Positions 17,892 through 27,134 are shown, counted from the stretch's first letter. The stretch is 64,000 bases of DNA from Saccharicrinis sp965230625 (GCA_965230625.1 CBDDLL010000002.1:620001-684000), one strand, 5' to 3'. Numbers and translations are program-made. The notes: a model not told the origin generated them from the sequence alone.

Positions 17892-17982
17892 GTAGATCAA
17901 GCTATACCAATTTTTGTCTTGTCCAAAATCAAAAAAATAATTTAAGGCTCAATAATAATAAAATTGGTATTATTTGATCTAC
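17892..17982. repeat. Palindromic intergenic element (91 bp)
   Basis: GTAGATCAAGCTATACCAATTTT at 17892 pairs with the reverse complement of the stretch at 17960-17982 (20 of 23 positions match). It lies between the Crp gene and the cupin gene and could form a long hairpin on either strand. It contains the ATACCAAT string also present in the dispersed repeat family. Confidence 0.6.
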
Positions 17983-18005
17983 TTTTAACTTACGGCTTTG
18001 TTACC

Positions 18006-18467
18006 TTATGAACTCGCCACTAAAATCTCTCCTTCAACTCTAAAGCCATCCTCAACACAATAATTTTCAAGTGAGTTAACTTTTGATTGAATTACTATAA
18101 TTGTCATAGAACTATCAGGTGAACTTTTCCAGGTTCGCTTACCTTCTGGAGCAACTCTTATAACAGAACCTTCTTTTAATTCAAAAGCATCATCATCTAC
18201 CTGAAATTCTCCTTTGCCATTTAAAATTAAGTATATCTCTTCATGATTCTTGTGGCTGTGTAAAAAAGGAATTGTGGTGTTTGGTGGTACAACTTGAAAA
18301 GATATCTCAACTCCTGTTGATTGCAACATTTCTCCTAAAAACAATTTGCCAAGAATCTCGGTTTTTAATTTAGGATGTAAGTAAGTGTAGTCCTTTAACT
18401 CAGCAAGCTTACCAATTTCGATTGCTGTAAAGTTATTTCCAGCCGATTTAGTTTTAATCTTTTTCAT
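18006..18467 (-). CDS. Cupin-domain protein
   Basis: A 153-residue single-domain cupin. Metal-site motifs are HSHKNHEEIYLILNGKGEF (cupin motif 1, with H-x-H and the distal Glu) and the second motif around VIRVAPEGKRTWKSSPD, where the usual His is not obvious. The start is the ATG at 18465-18467 because it is preceded by a good AAAAGGAG Shine-Dalgarno; the frame can be read 10 codons further upstream but without such a signal. The function (small-molecule enzyme or sensor) is unknown. It lies downstream of the ECF sigma gene in the same direction. Confidence 0.8.
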   Translation of the reverse strand: MKKIKTKSAGNNFTAIEIGKLAELKDYTYLHPKLKTEILGKLFLGEMLQSTGVEISFQVVPPNTTIPFLHSHKNHEEIYLILNGKGEFQVDDDAFELKEGSVIRVAPEGKRTWKSSPDSSMTIIVIQSKVNSLENYCVEDGFRVEGEILVASS

Positions 18468-18570
18468 TATTTCTCCTTTTTTAAAATTAAACATCATACT
18501 TGTTTAGTGGAGAGCTTTTTATTTTTGTGACAACTTTAAACCTGGATTATGTATTAAAACTTCGTTATGA

Positions 18571-18677
18571 ACATTGAAAGTGCAATAAAACAAGGCTTTA
18601 GCGAAACGAGGCATAGCATCGTTCTGGTGAGTTGAGATAAAGCAACGAAGTGACTTGTTTTGAAGTAATTTCAATGT
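18571..18677. repeat. Palindromic intergenic element (107 bp)
   Basis: The ends are inverted copies: ACATTGAAA...AAAACAAG at 18571-18594 and CTTGTTTT...TTTCAATGT at 18654-18677 (outer 9 bp and inner 8 bp pair perfectly, with a bulged middle). The interior is GC-richer than the surroundings and holds the related strings GCTTTAGC and GCTTTATC. It lies between the sigma factor and cupin genes and has no coding frame. Confidence 0.6.
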
Positions 18678-18706
18678 GTAATAGATTTTCTAATGCATAT
18701 TGCGGG

Positions 18707-19393
18707 TTAAAGTAATTTTTCCCAATAATTCTTTCGAGGTAAATCTTGATCAAACTTTTTAAACAAATTTATTAACCGAACACCTTTCTCAAGCTTAAAA
18801 TATTCCTTTTGAAGCTCAACATGATATATTTGCTTTCGAATGCGACATCTACAATTACCTTCAGGATTAAGCAAAATACAATCTCTTTCCATAAAGCTTT
18901 TGACTTTCTTAAACGAACGGGATGCTATTTTCCTAACATTATCTTCGCTCATCTCCATTATTTCTGAAACTTCTACATCTGATAATTCCGCTATGTGACG
19001 AAGTAAAAAAATTAACCTTGCTTCGTTATTTAAACAATGGCAGAATGCTGTTAAACAATAGTCGCATTTTTCTTTCACCCACTGCTTCTTATTTTCCTCA
19101 TCTCCACAATATTCAATTTGCCCGAGATTAAAATGGTAATCTATTTCATGATTCTTTAATATCCTCTCATTTTTAGCATATCTTAATATTGTTCTTTTAG
19201 CTATAACATATATCCAAGTAGAAATATCTGAATCTTGCCTAAAACTTTCTACACTTTTTATTACCTCAAACCAGACCTCTTGTGCTGCCTCCTTGGCTAA
19301 CTCTTTATTTAAGATCATGCGATGAGCTAATTGAGATATTTTGTTTCCAAATCTATCTACTAATTTTGTTAGATCTATAGTTTCCTGCATCAT
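18707..19393 (-). CDS. Cys-rich ECF-type sigma factor
   Basis: A 228-residue sigma-70 family protein. Region 2 is at about residues 15-80 (KELAKEAAQEVWFEVIKSVESFR, STWIYVIAKRTI) and region 4 at about 115-165 (LLRHIAELSDVEVSEIMEMSEDNVRKIASRSFKKVK). Unusual features are C110, C113, C118 and C120 in the linker just before region 4 and C172, C181 and C183 just after it, which suggests metal binding or redox control. No anti-sigma gene is adjacent. The C-terminal tail of about 55 residues is longer than in minimal ECF factors. The start was chosen at the first of two adjacent ATG codons. Confidence 0.85.
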   Translation of the reverse strand: MMQETIDLTKLVDRFGNKISQLAHRMILNKELAKEAAQEVWFEVIKSVESFRQDSDISTWIYVIAKRTILRYAKNERILKNHEIDYHFNLGQIEYCGDEENKKQWVKEKCDYCLTAFCHCLNNEARLIFLLRHIAELSDVEVSEIMEMSEDNVRKIASRSFKKVKSFMERDCILLNPEGNCRCRIRKQIYHVELQKEYFKLEKGVRLINLFKKFDQDLPRKNYWEKLL

Positions 19394-19440
19394 ACATTAA
19401 CTAAATCATATTTCTAAACAACTCAAAATTCAAGACTTTA

Positions 19441-19482
19441 TAACAATACCCTAATGATATTAGTATTATAAATTCATAGTGA
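19441..19482. repeat. Dispersed intergenic repeat, copy 1
   Basis: Contains AATGATATTAGTATTATAAA followed by TTCATAG, nearly identical to the copy at 27532-27583 and related to that at 38096-38134. It lies just upstream of the sigma factor gene. Confidence 0.5.
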
Positions 19483-19510
19483 AATTGGTTTTATTTACCC
19501 GTGTCAACCA

Positions 19511-19546
19511 AAAAAGCATCGAGAATAATATAGTTCCCGATGCTTT
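19511..19546 (-). terminator. Terminator after the M49-like peptidase gene
   Basis: AAAGCATCG and CGATGCTTT form a perfect 9-bp stem, followed on the minus strand by a T6 run. It lies 23 bp past the peptidase stop codon. Confidence 0.85.
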
Positions 19547-19568
19547 CTATTTTATTATAAATGTACTT

Positions 19569-21215
19569 CTATAATGTTAGCATTTCCATTCCTTGCTCAA
19601 AAACAATATCACGAGGGATTCCTGCTTCACCAATTTTATCCAGATCCGATTTCAATTGCGGTTGAATATACCCCATCTCTTCAACCATTTTTTTAGCCTT
19701 TTCGTAATCTCCATCACCTTGAATTACCAGTATCTCTTTTGATAAATCAACCATAGCTTGACGCATTTTATCAAAATCAACCCTATATTTTCCAGTTTCC
19801 GAATCTTTTGTAAAAGCCTCTTTATCTTTAAAGTAGTTAAACCTAATCATATTAGCTTTTCCATGTGAACTTGAAACTCCAAAACGAATAGAACGGAACA
19901 ATCCAGCCATAAAAGTAACGTAGTTGTCCATTAAAACTTGATCTTCTCCTAATTCGTTCATTTTTGTAAGAATATCCACCATGTATAAACCTAAAATATC
20001 AGCCTTACCTTCCTCAATTGCTGTTGAGTTTTCTTTTAATGCTTCTCTAACTGTTCCTGCACCATCTAACGTGTTTTTAATTCCTAAACCATGCGCTACT
20101 TCATGAAACATAGTATTTTCAAAAAAGGCGTCGAAGGTAACGTGCTTTTGCTGATCTTCTGCAATCAACAATTCACTTATTGGTACTAATATTTTATCAA
20201 ATTTAGCCTTCATTGCATTTTTAAGCTGAAGTTTACGACTTCCCTTTTCTAGATGAACTTTGGGATCATTTGGTAAATTAATAGCAATCGTCTTACTTCC
20301 TGCATTACAATCACCACCATAAAATATAACTTCATAAGCTCCTAAGTCCGAATCACTACCTGGGATCTCTTGCTTATATTTCTCATCAACAGGTAAACTT
20401 TTTTGCAGTTCCGGCAATAACGAAGCAAAATGTTCTAATTTGGCTGACCATTCAGTATCTTTAATCAAGATATAAGCTTCAAAAGCAGTTTTTGCTCCAT
20501 AAAGTGCATCTTCGTAATTTTCAATTGGTCCAACAACAAAGTCAATTTTATTATTTTTCATACTCATCCAAGCCATATCGCTTTCAAAGTACTCACCATT
20601 TAATAACGCTTCAGCCCTTTTTGTAAGATAGTCCTTAAACCCTGGATCATCTGCAAATTCCTCAGCTTGTTTTAATAAACCTGCAACATTTTGTAACTCT
20701 TTTTTATAAGCTTCATGATAAGGAACTACCTTAAGCTTACTGCTTTTATCTCGTTTAATAATAGTATATAAACCATTCTTTCTTTCATCTTCTAAAGCAT
20801 CAAATTCCTCTTTTGTCATATCCTCTGGATAAAACCTGGCTCCCGATGGTTTTGCCCCGATTCCTTCTAAAAACGACTTGTTTCCATTTAATCTTTCCCA
20901 AGGACCATAATTAATGCTTAGATATTTTTTAACATACTCATCATCAACTTTTGCAAACAGTTCTTCTTTATTTCCCCAAGCTTGTTTCCAAAATAAATCA
21001 TCCATTATTTTTCCTGCCTCAAATAATAATGGTAGCATTTTCTTCTGGTTATCTGATAAAGATGATAAATCTGCAGTAAGCTTAACAGTTACAAATTCTT
21101 CCACCTTTTCTTTAACATTAGGTATGGATGCTTTTAGCTTTACCTCTTCTTTTGGAGGTTTACATGAAGCCATTAAAATCATGATTACTAATACAAGTAA
21201 ATACAAGTTTTTCAT
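19569..21215 (-). CDS. M49-like zinc metallopeptidase, lipoprotein
   Basis: A 548-residue exported protein with a lipoprotein signal (LMASC, lipid on C18 or so). The zinc site is H371-E-V-A-H375, followed 26 residues later by E401-E402-G-K-A-D, the counterpart of the EECRAE motif of dipeptidyl peptidase III (M49). In classical M49 the first motif is HExxGH with one extra residue; here it is a plain HExxH followed by GLG. The overall layout (helical N-terminal half, FHEVAHGLGIKNT, then a TVREALKE helix and EEGKAD) fits the M49-like group common in Bacteroidota. Likely a periplasmic peptidase; substrate unknown. Confidence 0.75.
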   Translation of the reverse strand: MKNLYLLVLVIMILMASCKPPKEEVKLKASIPNVKEKVEEFVTVKLTADLSSLSDNQKKMLPLLFEAGKIMDDLFWKQAWGNKEELFAKVDDEYVKKYLSINYGPWERLNGNKSFLEGIGAKPSGARFYPEDMTKEEFDALEDERKNGLYTIIKRDKSSKLKVVPYHEAYKKELQNVAGLLKQAEEFADDPGFKDYLTKRAEALLNGEYFESDMAWMSMKNNKIDFVVGPIENYEDALYGAKTAFEAYILIKDTEWSAKLEHFASLLPELQKSLPVDEKYKQEIPGSDSDLGAYEVIFYGGDCNAGSKTIAINLPNDPKVHLEKGSRKLQLKNAMKAKFDKILVPISELLIAEDQQKHVTFDAFFENTMFHEVAHGLGIKNTLDGAGTVREALKENSTAIEEGKADILGLYMVDILTKMNELGEDQVLMDNYVTFMAGLFRSIRFGVSSSHGKANMIRFNYFKDKEAFTKDSETGKYRVDFDKMRQAMVDLSKEILVIQGDGDYEKAKKMVEEMGYIQPQLKSDLDKIGEAGIPRDIVFEQGMEMLTL

Positions 21216-22026
21216 AGTATTGTTTTTTTATGATAGGATAATTCGTAACCAAATATAACAATAGATTTGACAATAGAAAATGATATACTGGTTGAAAGAA
21301 CCAGAGATAGGTAGGTAGCTAAAAGCATCTTCATTTATAATCAAAAGTTTAGACTCCAACTGATATAAACAAGCTTTACAGAAGGTATAAAAATTTCATA
21401 GCGAATTGAAGTCTAGAGTCAGAAGATGGTAGAAACATATTTTCATTTAAACATAGATTAACTTCGGACTTAAGGCTTCCTCCTGTTTAGCCAGAAAATC
21501 CTTACTCATAATACGATGATGTCACATTAACTACGAAATCATTAAATCTACAGCCAAATTTAACGAACTAATTATCTTAATAACTTTTGTTTAAATACTT
21601 TTAATATCAACCTTCATAATTAATATTGCTCTTTATAAAATATTCTCAACATCACTATTAAGATATTATCATCCTTTTATCCTCTGAATACAATAATATA
21701 CAAAAAAAATATTAAATCTATACATATATATTATTTTTTATTTATCGAATAACAAATAAATATTAAGATATATGTTTGATTATGTGTATTTTTTATATTA
21801 AGTTGGATAGTAAATAAAACCACAAAAACTGATCAAACATTCTTTATACCTTATACTATTGTGCTAATATTATATAATTCTATTAAAATAGAACATCCAT
21901 ACCTGCCACTATTGTTGTAATACTCATATTCAATAAAAATAAATTCCCTATTTACTTAATTTATACACTATATACATAGTGCTATTTACTTATTGTTTTA
22001 TTTATTAACTTATAAACCATCCAATC
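21216..22026. other. Long AT-rich region between divergent genes
   Basis: It separates the M49-like gene (leftward) and the C25 protease gene (rightward). A TATATTTG box for the leftward gene lies at 21250-21257. No coding frame was seen. The last 350 bp before the protease gene are extremely AT-rich. Confidence 0.5.
21250..21257 (-). promoter_or_regulatory. Possible -7 box for the M49-like peptidase gene
   Basis: Minus strand TATATTTG, matching TAnnTTTG, 35 bp upstream of the ATG. No good -33 element. Confidence 0.3.
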
Positions 22027-25000
22027 ATGAAAAACTCTTTTTCAATTTTATTACTATTTTTATTCTTACCAATATTTGGTCAAGGAAAATACCAAATTGA
22101 TTTAAATCAGGAGAATACTCCTTTAAAGTTCACTACAAGTAAGAGTTTATCGCTTATTATTGAAAGCCAATTTTCTCATATTGATTTTTTTGATGTAAAT
22201 TCAAAAAAAGGGTCCTTCGCAGAAGTTTCAATTCCAGGAACTTATAGTTCGCACGCAATTGGTAGTCCTAAATTACCCCAGGTAAAAAAGTTAATCGATA
22301 TTCCTCAAGACGCTAAAACTGTTGTGAATATCCTCGACTTCGATGTAATTGAATATAATCTATCTGAATATGGTATCCTCAATCAAATTATACCTGCTCA
22401 ACCAAGTCTATCAAAAAATGATGATCCTGCTACAATAGAGTTTATTTATAATAAAGAAGTGTATGAAAGAGATGCATTTACAGAAACTCCGTTAGCAGAA
22501 GTTCAATATGTAGGTCAGATGCGTGGTACTAGATTAGGAAGGATTGTAATATCACCAGTTCAATATAATCCTGTTACTAACAAGATTAGGGTTTATAAAA
22601 ACCTAAAAATATCTATTGAATTTAAAGGTGCGAACCTTACCAAAACCAGTCAACTAAAAAAAGCAACCTATTCTCCTATCTTCAATAATGCTTTACAATC
22701 TATACCTAATTCAAATATCCTTTCGGTAAAAGATGAAATAACCAAATATCCTGTAAAATATGTAATTATTTCCGACAGGATGTTTGAATCAACATTAGCT
22801 CCTTTTATTTCATGGAAAACAAAAAAAGGATTCGAAGTAATTACTGCATACACTGATGAGATTGGTTCTACAAAAAGCGCAATTAAAAACCACTTAAAAG
22901 GTCTTTATGACGCAGGAACATCATCTGATCCAGCACCTACATATGTTTTGTTTGTTGGTGATGTTGCACAAATTCCTGCTTATGATACTGAGTTAAGTGG
23001 GGATTATCATGTAACTGATTTATATTATTGCGAATATACTGGAGATAGAATCCCTGAAATGTATTACGGTAGGTTCTCTGCATCTAACATTGATGAGTTG
23101 AGACCTCAAATAGACAAAACCCTAGAGTACGAACAATATACTATGCCAGATCCTAGTTTTTTAAATGATGTTGTGTTGGTTGCAGGAGCAGATGCTAATT
23201 ATGCTCCAACGCATGGTAACGGACAAATTAATTATGGAACCGCAAATTACTTTAACTCAGCACATGGTATTAATGCCCATACATACCTGTACCCTGCTTC
23301 TGAATCTTCATCGTCGCAAATAAGAAGTGACATTAGCGATGGTTGTGGATTTGCAAACTACACTGCACACTGTGGCCCAGATGGTTGGTCAAGCCCTTCT
23401 TTTTCTATATCTCATATATCAAGCCTTGAGAATAATCATGAATACCCTCTCATGATTGGAAACTGCTGCCGCTCTAGTCGTTATAACGAAAATTGCTTTG
23501 CCGAAGAAATTCTACGTGCTGAGAACAAAGGCGCTATTGGTTATATAGGGGGCTCGGATTATACATATTGGGATGAAGATTTCTATTTTGGTGTAGGAGT
23601 TGGTACAATTTCGGCAAATCCAACTTATTCTGGAACAAACCTAGGAGCTTACGACTGTGTATTTCATGAAAATGGAGAAGCTGTAAACAAGTGGTTTGTA
23701 ACCAATGGGCAAGTAATCATGGCCGGAAATCTGGCGGTTACCGAGGATGGCGGTAGTTTAGTTGACTATTATTGGGAAATCTACTGCTTAATGGGCGATC
23801 CTTCAGTAATGAATTATTTTACACAACCAGATCCTTTAACAATTGATTATCCTTCAAGTATTCTTATAAATTCTACTTCTCTAACTATTAATACCGAAGT
23901 ACACGCTTATGTTGCTATTTCAAAAGGAGGAATATTACTTGACGCCAAATACTCTGATAATTCTACTAATGTAACTCTAACTTTTGATGCAATAAGTCAA
24001 CCTGGCAATGCTGATATTGTTATTACAAAGCAAAATAGAGCTCCATATATAGGATCTATTAAAATTACAGGAGATATTCAACCTCCTGTAGCTAATTTCT
24101 CTGCTAATCCAACAACTATATTCGAAGGAGAAAGTGTTCAATTTACAGATGAATCACAAAATTCTCCTACTTCGTATGAATGGACTTTTGAAAAAGGAAC
24201 TCCATCATCAAGTACTGAAAAGAATCCCGTAATTAAGTATGAAGCCTCCGGGATTTACCAGGTATCTTTAACAGTTTCTAACAATGAAGGTTCTGATACG
24301 GAAACTAAAAATGGATACATAACAGTTAACAAAACACAAGCGCCAGTTGTAGATTTTACTGCTTCAAAAACTGCTATTACAATAGGTGAATCGGTTACTT
24401 TTACAGATAACTCAACCAACACTCCTACCTCATGGAACTGGATATTTGAAGGAGGTACTCCAAAAAATAGTAACGAACAAAATCCTACTGTAACATATAA
24501 TACAGCTGGCACATACAATGTGACACTAGAAGCATCCAATAATTCCGGATCAAATTCAACTCAAAAAGAAGATTATATAACTGTAATTGCAAATTATTGT
24601 GAATCTCAAGGCAATAACTCAAATTATGAATGGATATCGGAGGTACAAATAGGAGATTACATTAATTCTTCCGGTTCTGCTAGTTATACCGATTTTACAT
24701 CTGAAACTATAACTATTTCAACTGGTCAAACAAATGTGAAATTAACACCTGAGTTCAGTTATAGAACCTACAGTGAATACTGGAAAATATGGATTGACTT
24801 AAATACAGATGGAGACTTTGACGATGCAAACGAGCTTGTTTTTGATTCAGGTTCTTTGAGTAGAACAACGGTTTCTGGAGAATTAAATATTCCTGAATCT
24901 GCCATTGGTGTTAATTCAAGAATGAGAGTATCAATGAAATATAATGACGAACAAACCTCATGTGAAAGATTCTCCTATGGTGAAGTAGAAGATTATACAG

Positions 25001-25290
25001 TTAAGATAACTGAGCCCAAAATTGTAACTGATATCAAAAACAATAACTCTTCTTCTATTGATTTCAATATCTATCCTAATCCTGTTAACGAAAAATTATA
25101 CATTAACATTCCTAACATTCAGGATAAATTATTTGTTGAAATTTACAACATTGCAGGACAAATTATTAAGAACAAACTTGTAAATACACAAGAAAATTTT
25201 GTAGATGTATCAGATTTAAGAGGGGGAGTTTATTTAGTTAAAGTGTCAGGCACTCAAAATAAAATAATCTACAAAATAATTAAGCAGTAA
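22027..25290 (+). CDS. Gingipain-type C25 cysteine protease with PKD, GEVED and T9SS sorting domains
   Basis: A 1087-residue secreted protease. Order: signal peptide (1-19), propeptide region (about 20-235), C25 catalytic domain (about 240-600), Ig-like stretch, two PKD domains (about 684-768 and 771-855, each with a W-x-F-E-x-G-T-P core), a GEVED domain (about 857-995, ending SYGEVEDYTV), and a type A T9SS C-terminal sorting domain (about 1010-1087, with FNIYPNPV and LRGGVYLVKV). The catalytic His is H448 (TAHCGPDGW) and the nucleophile is C480 or C481 (IGNCC); NCFAEE at 489-494 matches the gingipain core. It would cross the outer membrane through T9SS and stay on the surface. The two PKD copies are similar and probably duplicated. 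Confidence 0.92.
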   Translation: MKNSFSILLLFLFLPIFGQGKYQIDLNQENTPLKFTTSKSLSLIIESQFSHIDFFDVNSKKGSFAEVSIPGTYSSHAIGSPKLPQVKKLIDIPQDAKTVVNILDFDVIEYNLSEYGILNQIIPAQPSLSKNDDPATIEFIYNKEVYERDAFTETPLAEVQYVGQMRGTRLGRIVISPVQYNPVTNKIRVYKNLKISIEFKGANLTKTSQLKKATYSPIFNNALQSIPNSNILSVKDEITKYPVKYVIISDRMFESTLAPFISWKTKKGFEVITAYTDEIGSTKSAIKNHLKGLYDAGTSSDPAPTYVLFVGDVAQIPAYDTELSGDYHVTDLYYCEYTGDRIPEMYYGRFSASNIDELRPQIDKTLEYEQYTMPDPSFLNDVVLVAGADANYAPTHGNGQINYGTANYFNSAHGINAHTYLYPASESSSSQIRSDISDGCGFANYTAHCGPDGWSSPSFSISHISSLENNHEYPLMIGNCCRSSRYNENCFAEEILRAENKGAIGYIGGSDYTYWDEDFYFGVGVGTISANPTYSGTNLGAYDCVFHENGEAVNKWFVTNGQVIMAGNLAVTEDGGSLVDYYWEIYCLMGDPSVMNYFTQPDPLTIDYPSSILINSTSLTINTEVHAYVAISKGGILLDAKYSDNSTNVTLTFDAISQPGNADIVITKQNRAPYIGSIKITGDIQPPVANFSANPTTIFEGESVQFTDESQNSPTSYEWTFEKGTPSSSTEKNPVIKYEASGIYQVSLTVSNNEGSDTETKNGYITVNKTQAPVVDFTASKTAITIGESVTFTDNSTNTPTSWNWIFEGGTPKNSNEQNPTVTYNTAGTYNVTLEASNNSGSNSTQKEDYITVIANYCESQGNNSNYEWISEVQIGDYINSSGSASYTDFTSETITISTGQTNVKLTPEFSYRTYSEYWKIWIDLNTDGDFDDANELVFDSGSLSRTTVSGELNIPESAIGVNSRMRVSMKYNDEQTSCERFSYGEVEDYTVKITEPKIVTDIKNNNSSSIDFNIYPNPVNEKLYINIPNIQDKLFVEIYNIAGQIIKNKLVNTQENFVDVSDLRGGVYLVKVSGTQNKIIYKIIKQ

Positions 25291-25320
25291 ACCTCTCACA
25301 TCATTTTTAATATACTTTTA

Positions 25321-25344
25321 AGCCACCTCAACAGGTGGCTTTTA
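25321..25344 (+). terminator. Terminator after the C25 protease gene
   Basis: AGCCACCT and AGGTGGCT form a perfect 8-bp stem with a CAAC loop, followed by TTTTATCTTT. 30 bp past the stop codon. Confidence 0.88.
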
Positions 25345-25491
25345 TCTTTAATTAAATATTTAAGTTAAATTTCTTATTTAAATCTTACTTTCAGTTGTTT
25401 CATTTTAATCTTTTTGATGCTTTGCGGGTTGACAATTATATTCAATTCAAATAAATTAATGGATAAATAATCACCTTAAAACACTATAATC

Positions 25492-26289
25492 ATGGACTAT
25501 TGGGTATCCACATTAAGTGCCATTTTAGCAGTAGTTGGTCTTTTTATAGATCGTAGTAAACCAAACTTTAAGAAATGGGCAATTATATTTATTATTTTGG
25601 TTGGAGGAGTCTGCTACCTTCAAATAAATGATGCCAAAGAAGCTCAAAACGAAGTAGATTTAGCTAAAAATCAAAGGGAAAGATTAATTGAATTAGCTGG
25701 CATTACTGCCGAATCCACCAAAAAATTAACTGCATTTATTACAAAAGATGTACTTGCATTGCCTCAATTATTAAAAAAATTTGGTTTATCAGAGGAAAGA
25801 GCTGGGAAAGCATTGAATGAAGTTTCTCCTTCTGAAATTGAAACAGGTCAGATTTTTGAAGCTAATAAAGCACTTGAGGAATTAATTGATTCTGTTCCTC
25901 TATCCGGAATTATTGGAACCAAAATATGGTATTATAACAAAGAAATGGACAAACCAGATTTAAAAAATGCAATTGAGGCTCTCGGATTTACTGTTACACC
26001 AATAAAACCTAAGCCTTTATTGGATTCTGTAGCTACTAACGCCGTTTGGTATGGCCCTGAAGTTAGTTTAGAAGAATACAAAATGGTTATTATAAGCCTT
26101 ATCAGGGCAGGAATTGATATTCAACGAACTGGTCCATCACAAAGAAATCTACATTTAAAAAGAAATGTGATTGAAGTTGGAGCAAGTATGAATGCTGCAG
26201 GTTTAACTGGAGGTATTAAGCAGCCAACAAAATCTGTACAGCAAATTATCAATGCCAAAAGTTTTGATGATTTAAATGATTTTAGATAG
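25492..26289 (+). CDS. Membrane-anchored protein of unknown function
   Basis: A 265-residue protein with two hydrophobic segments near the start (about residues 5-20 and 28-45), then a charged helical stretch (about 48-130, AKEAQNEVDLAKNQRERLIELAG), and a C-terminal half with two similar alpha/beta units: IWYYNKEMDKPDLKNAIEALGF and VWYGPEVSLEEYKMVIISLIRAG. The repeated pattern 'W-Y then helix then G-F/I-x-V/I-x' suggests a duplicated small ligand-binding fold of the SPOR/LytR_C kind, but no family was recognised. It sits alone between the C25 protease and a convergent membrane gene. Confidence 0.6.
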   Translation: MDYWVSTLSAILAVVGLFIDRSKPNFKKWAIIFIILVGGVCYLQINDAKEAQNEVDLAKNQRERLIELAGITAESTKKLTAFITKDVLALPQLLKKFGLSEERAGKALNEVSPSEIETGQIFEANKALEELIDSVPLSGIIGTKIWYYNKEMDKPDLKNAIEALGFTVTPIKPKPLLDSVATNAVWYGPEVSLEEYKMVIISLIRAGIDIQRTGPSQRNLHLKRNVIEVGASMNAAGLTGGIKQPTKSVQQIINAKSFDDLNDFR

Positions 26290-26345
26290 TTGATTAAACT
26301 CTCTATATCAACACACTAATATAAAACCATTTAAATCCTTTGGTA

Positions 26346-27041
26346 TTACTTTGCACCATCCCATAAGGGTACATCTAAAAATTCGCTCAACATTTGAGCT
26401 TCTTCCCTCAAAGTATTTATTCTAGAATGATCGGTAATGTTTACCCTTGATAAATTTTTACATACCAAATTAAGCTCGTAACTATAGAAGTTATTATTAT
26501 CCCTATTTACTTTTTCTTTGATTATTTGTAAAGCGTGTATTTTTAATAACTCCGTAAAATTTTTATTTTCATTAGGATTATATACCTCTCTGGAAGTCTT
26601 ATTTCCAATACAGAAGTACCCTTCAGTTTTATCAAAGTACTTTTTCCGAAGTATTCCTTTGCTCATAAGTAAAGCTCCTAAACAAAAAATAGATCCAACA
26701 ATTAGTAACGTAATTAATCCTTGATTAGGTAAGAGCCCATTGTTTTCATATAAAACATATAAGAAGTATGCTATGGCTCCTGCCCCAATAATTAAGAACA
26801 AATACATAAATATTTGGGCTCCCAAAGTAGGTACAACTTCTACCCGATTGAGGCTAATTTTCCTGATTTCATGCGTTCTGAAATTAGCCCCTCCTCTTTT
26901 AAGTGGTTTCCATTCTACCTGAGATGCTAACGGATCATTAAATTGATTTATATCAACTACATTTCCTTCTGTTGCCTTTTTGAATTCTTTTTTAACTTTA
27001 TCTATAAGCTTTTTAAATATATTAGAAAGTATAAAATTTAT
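26346..27041 (-). CDS. Two-TM membrane protein with non-standard (ATA) start
   Basis: The frame is open from a stop at 27048-27050 to 26346. Just upstream of the first codons is a strong GAGGAG Shine-Dalgarno (27051-27056), and the first possible start at proper distance (9 nt) is ATA at 27039-27041; there is no ATG, GTG or TTG until TTG at 26823-26825, deep in the frame and without a ribosome site. The 231-residue reading (starting NFILSNIFKK after the start) has a charged N-terminal region (KLIDKVKKEFKKATEGNVVD), then two membrane segments (about 80-97 and 105-130) and a soluble tail. Unknown function. An alternative is that a former ATG was mutated to ATA. Confidence 0.55.
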   Translation of the reverse strand: MNFILSNIFKKLIDKVKKEFKKATEGNVVDINQFNDPLASQVEWKPLKRGGANFRTHEIRKISLNRVEVVPTLGAQIFMYLFLIIGAGAIAYFLYVLYENNGLLPNQGLITLLIVGSIFCLGALLMSKGILRKKYFDKTEGYFCIGNKTSREVYNPNENKNFTELLKIHALQIIKEKVNRDNNNFYSYELNLVCKNLSRVNITDHSRINTLREEAQMLSEFLDVPLWDGAK

Positions 27042-27134
27042 ATTTAATTACTCCTCTAAAATAATATTAAAATACTATGTAAATATTTTTATATTTAATT
27101 AGTTTGATGAACGTTTACTTTTAAACCTTTTACA

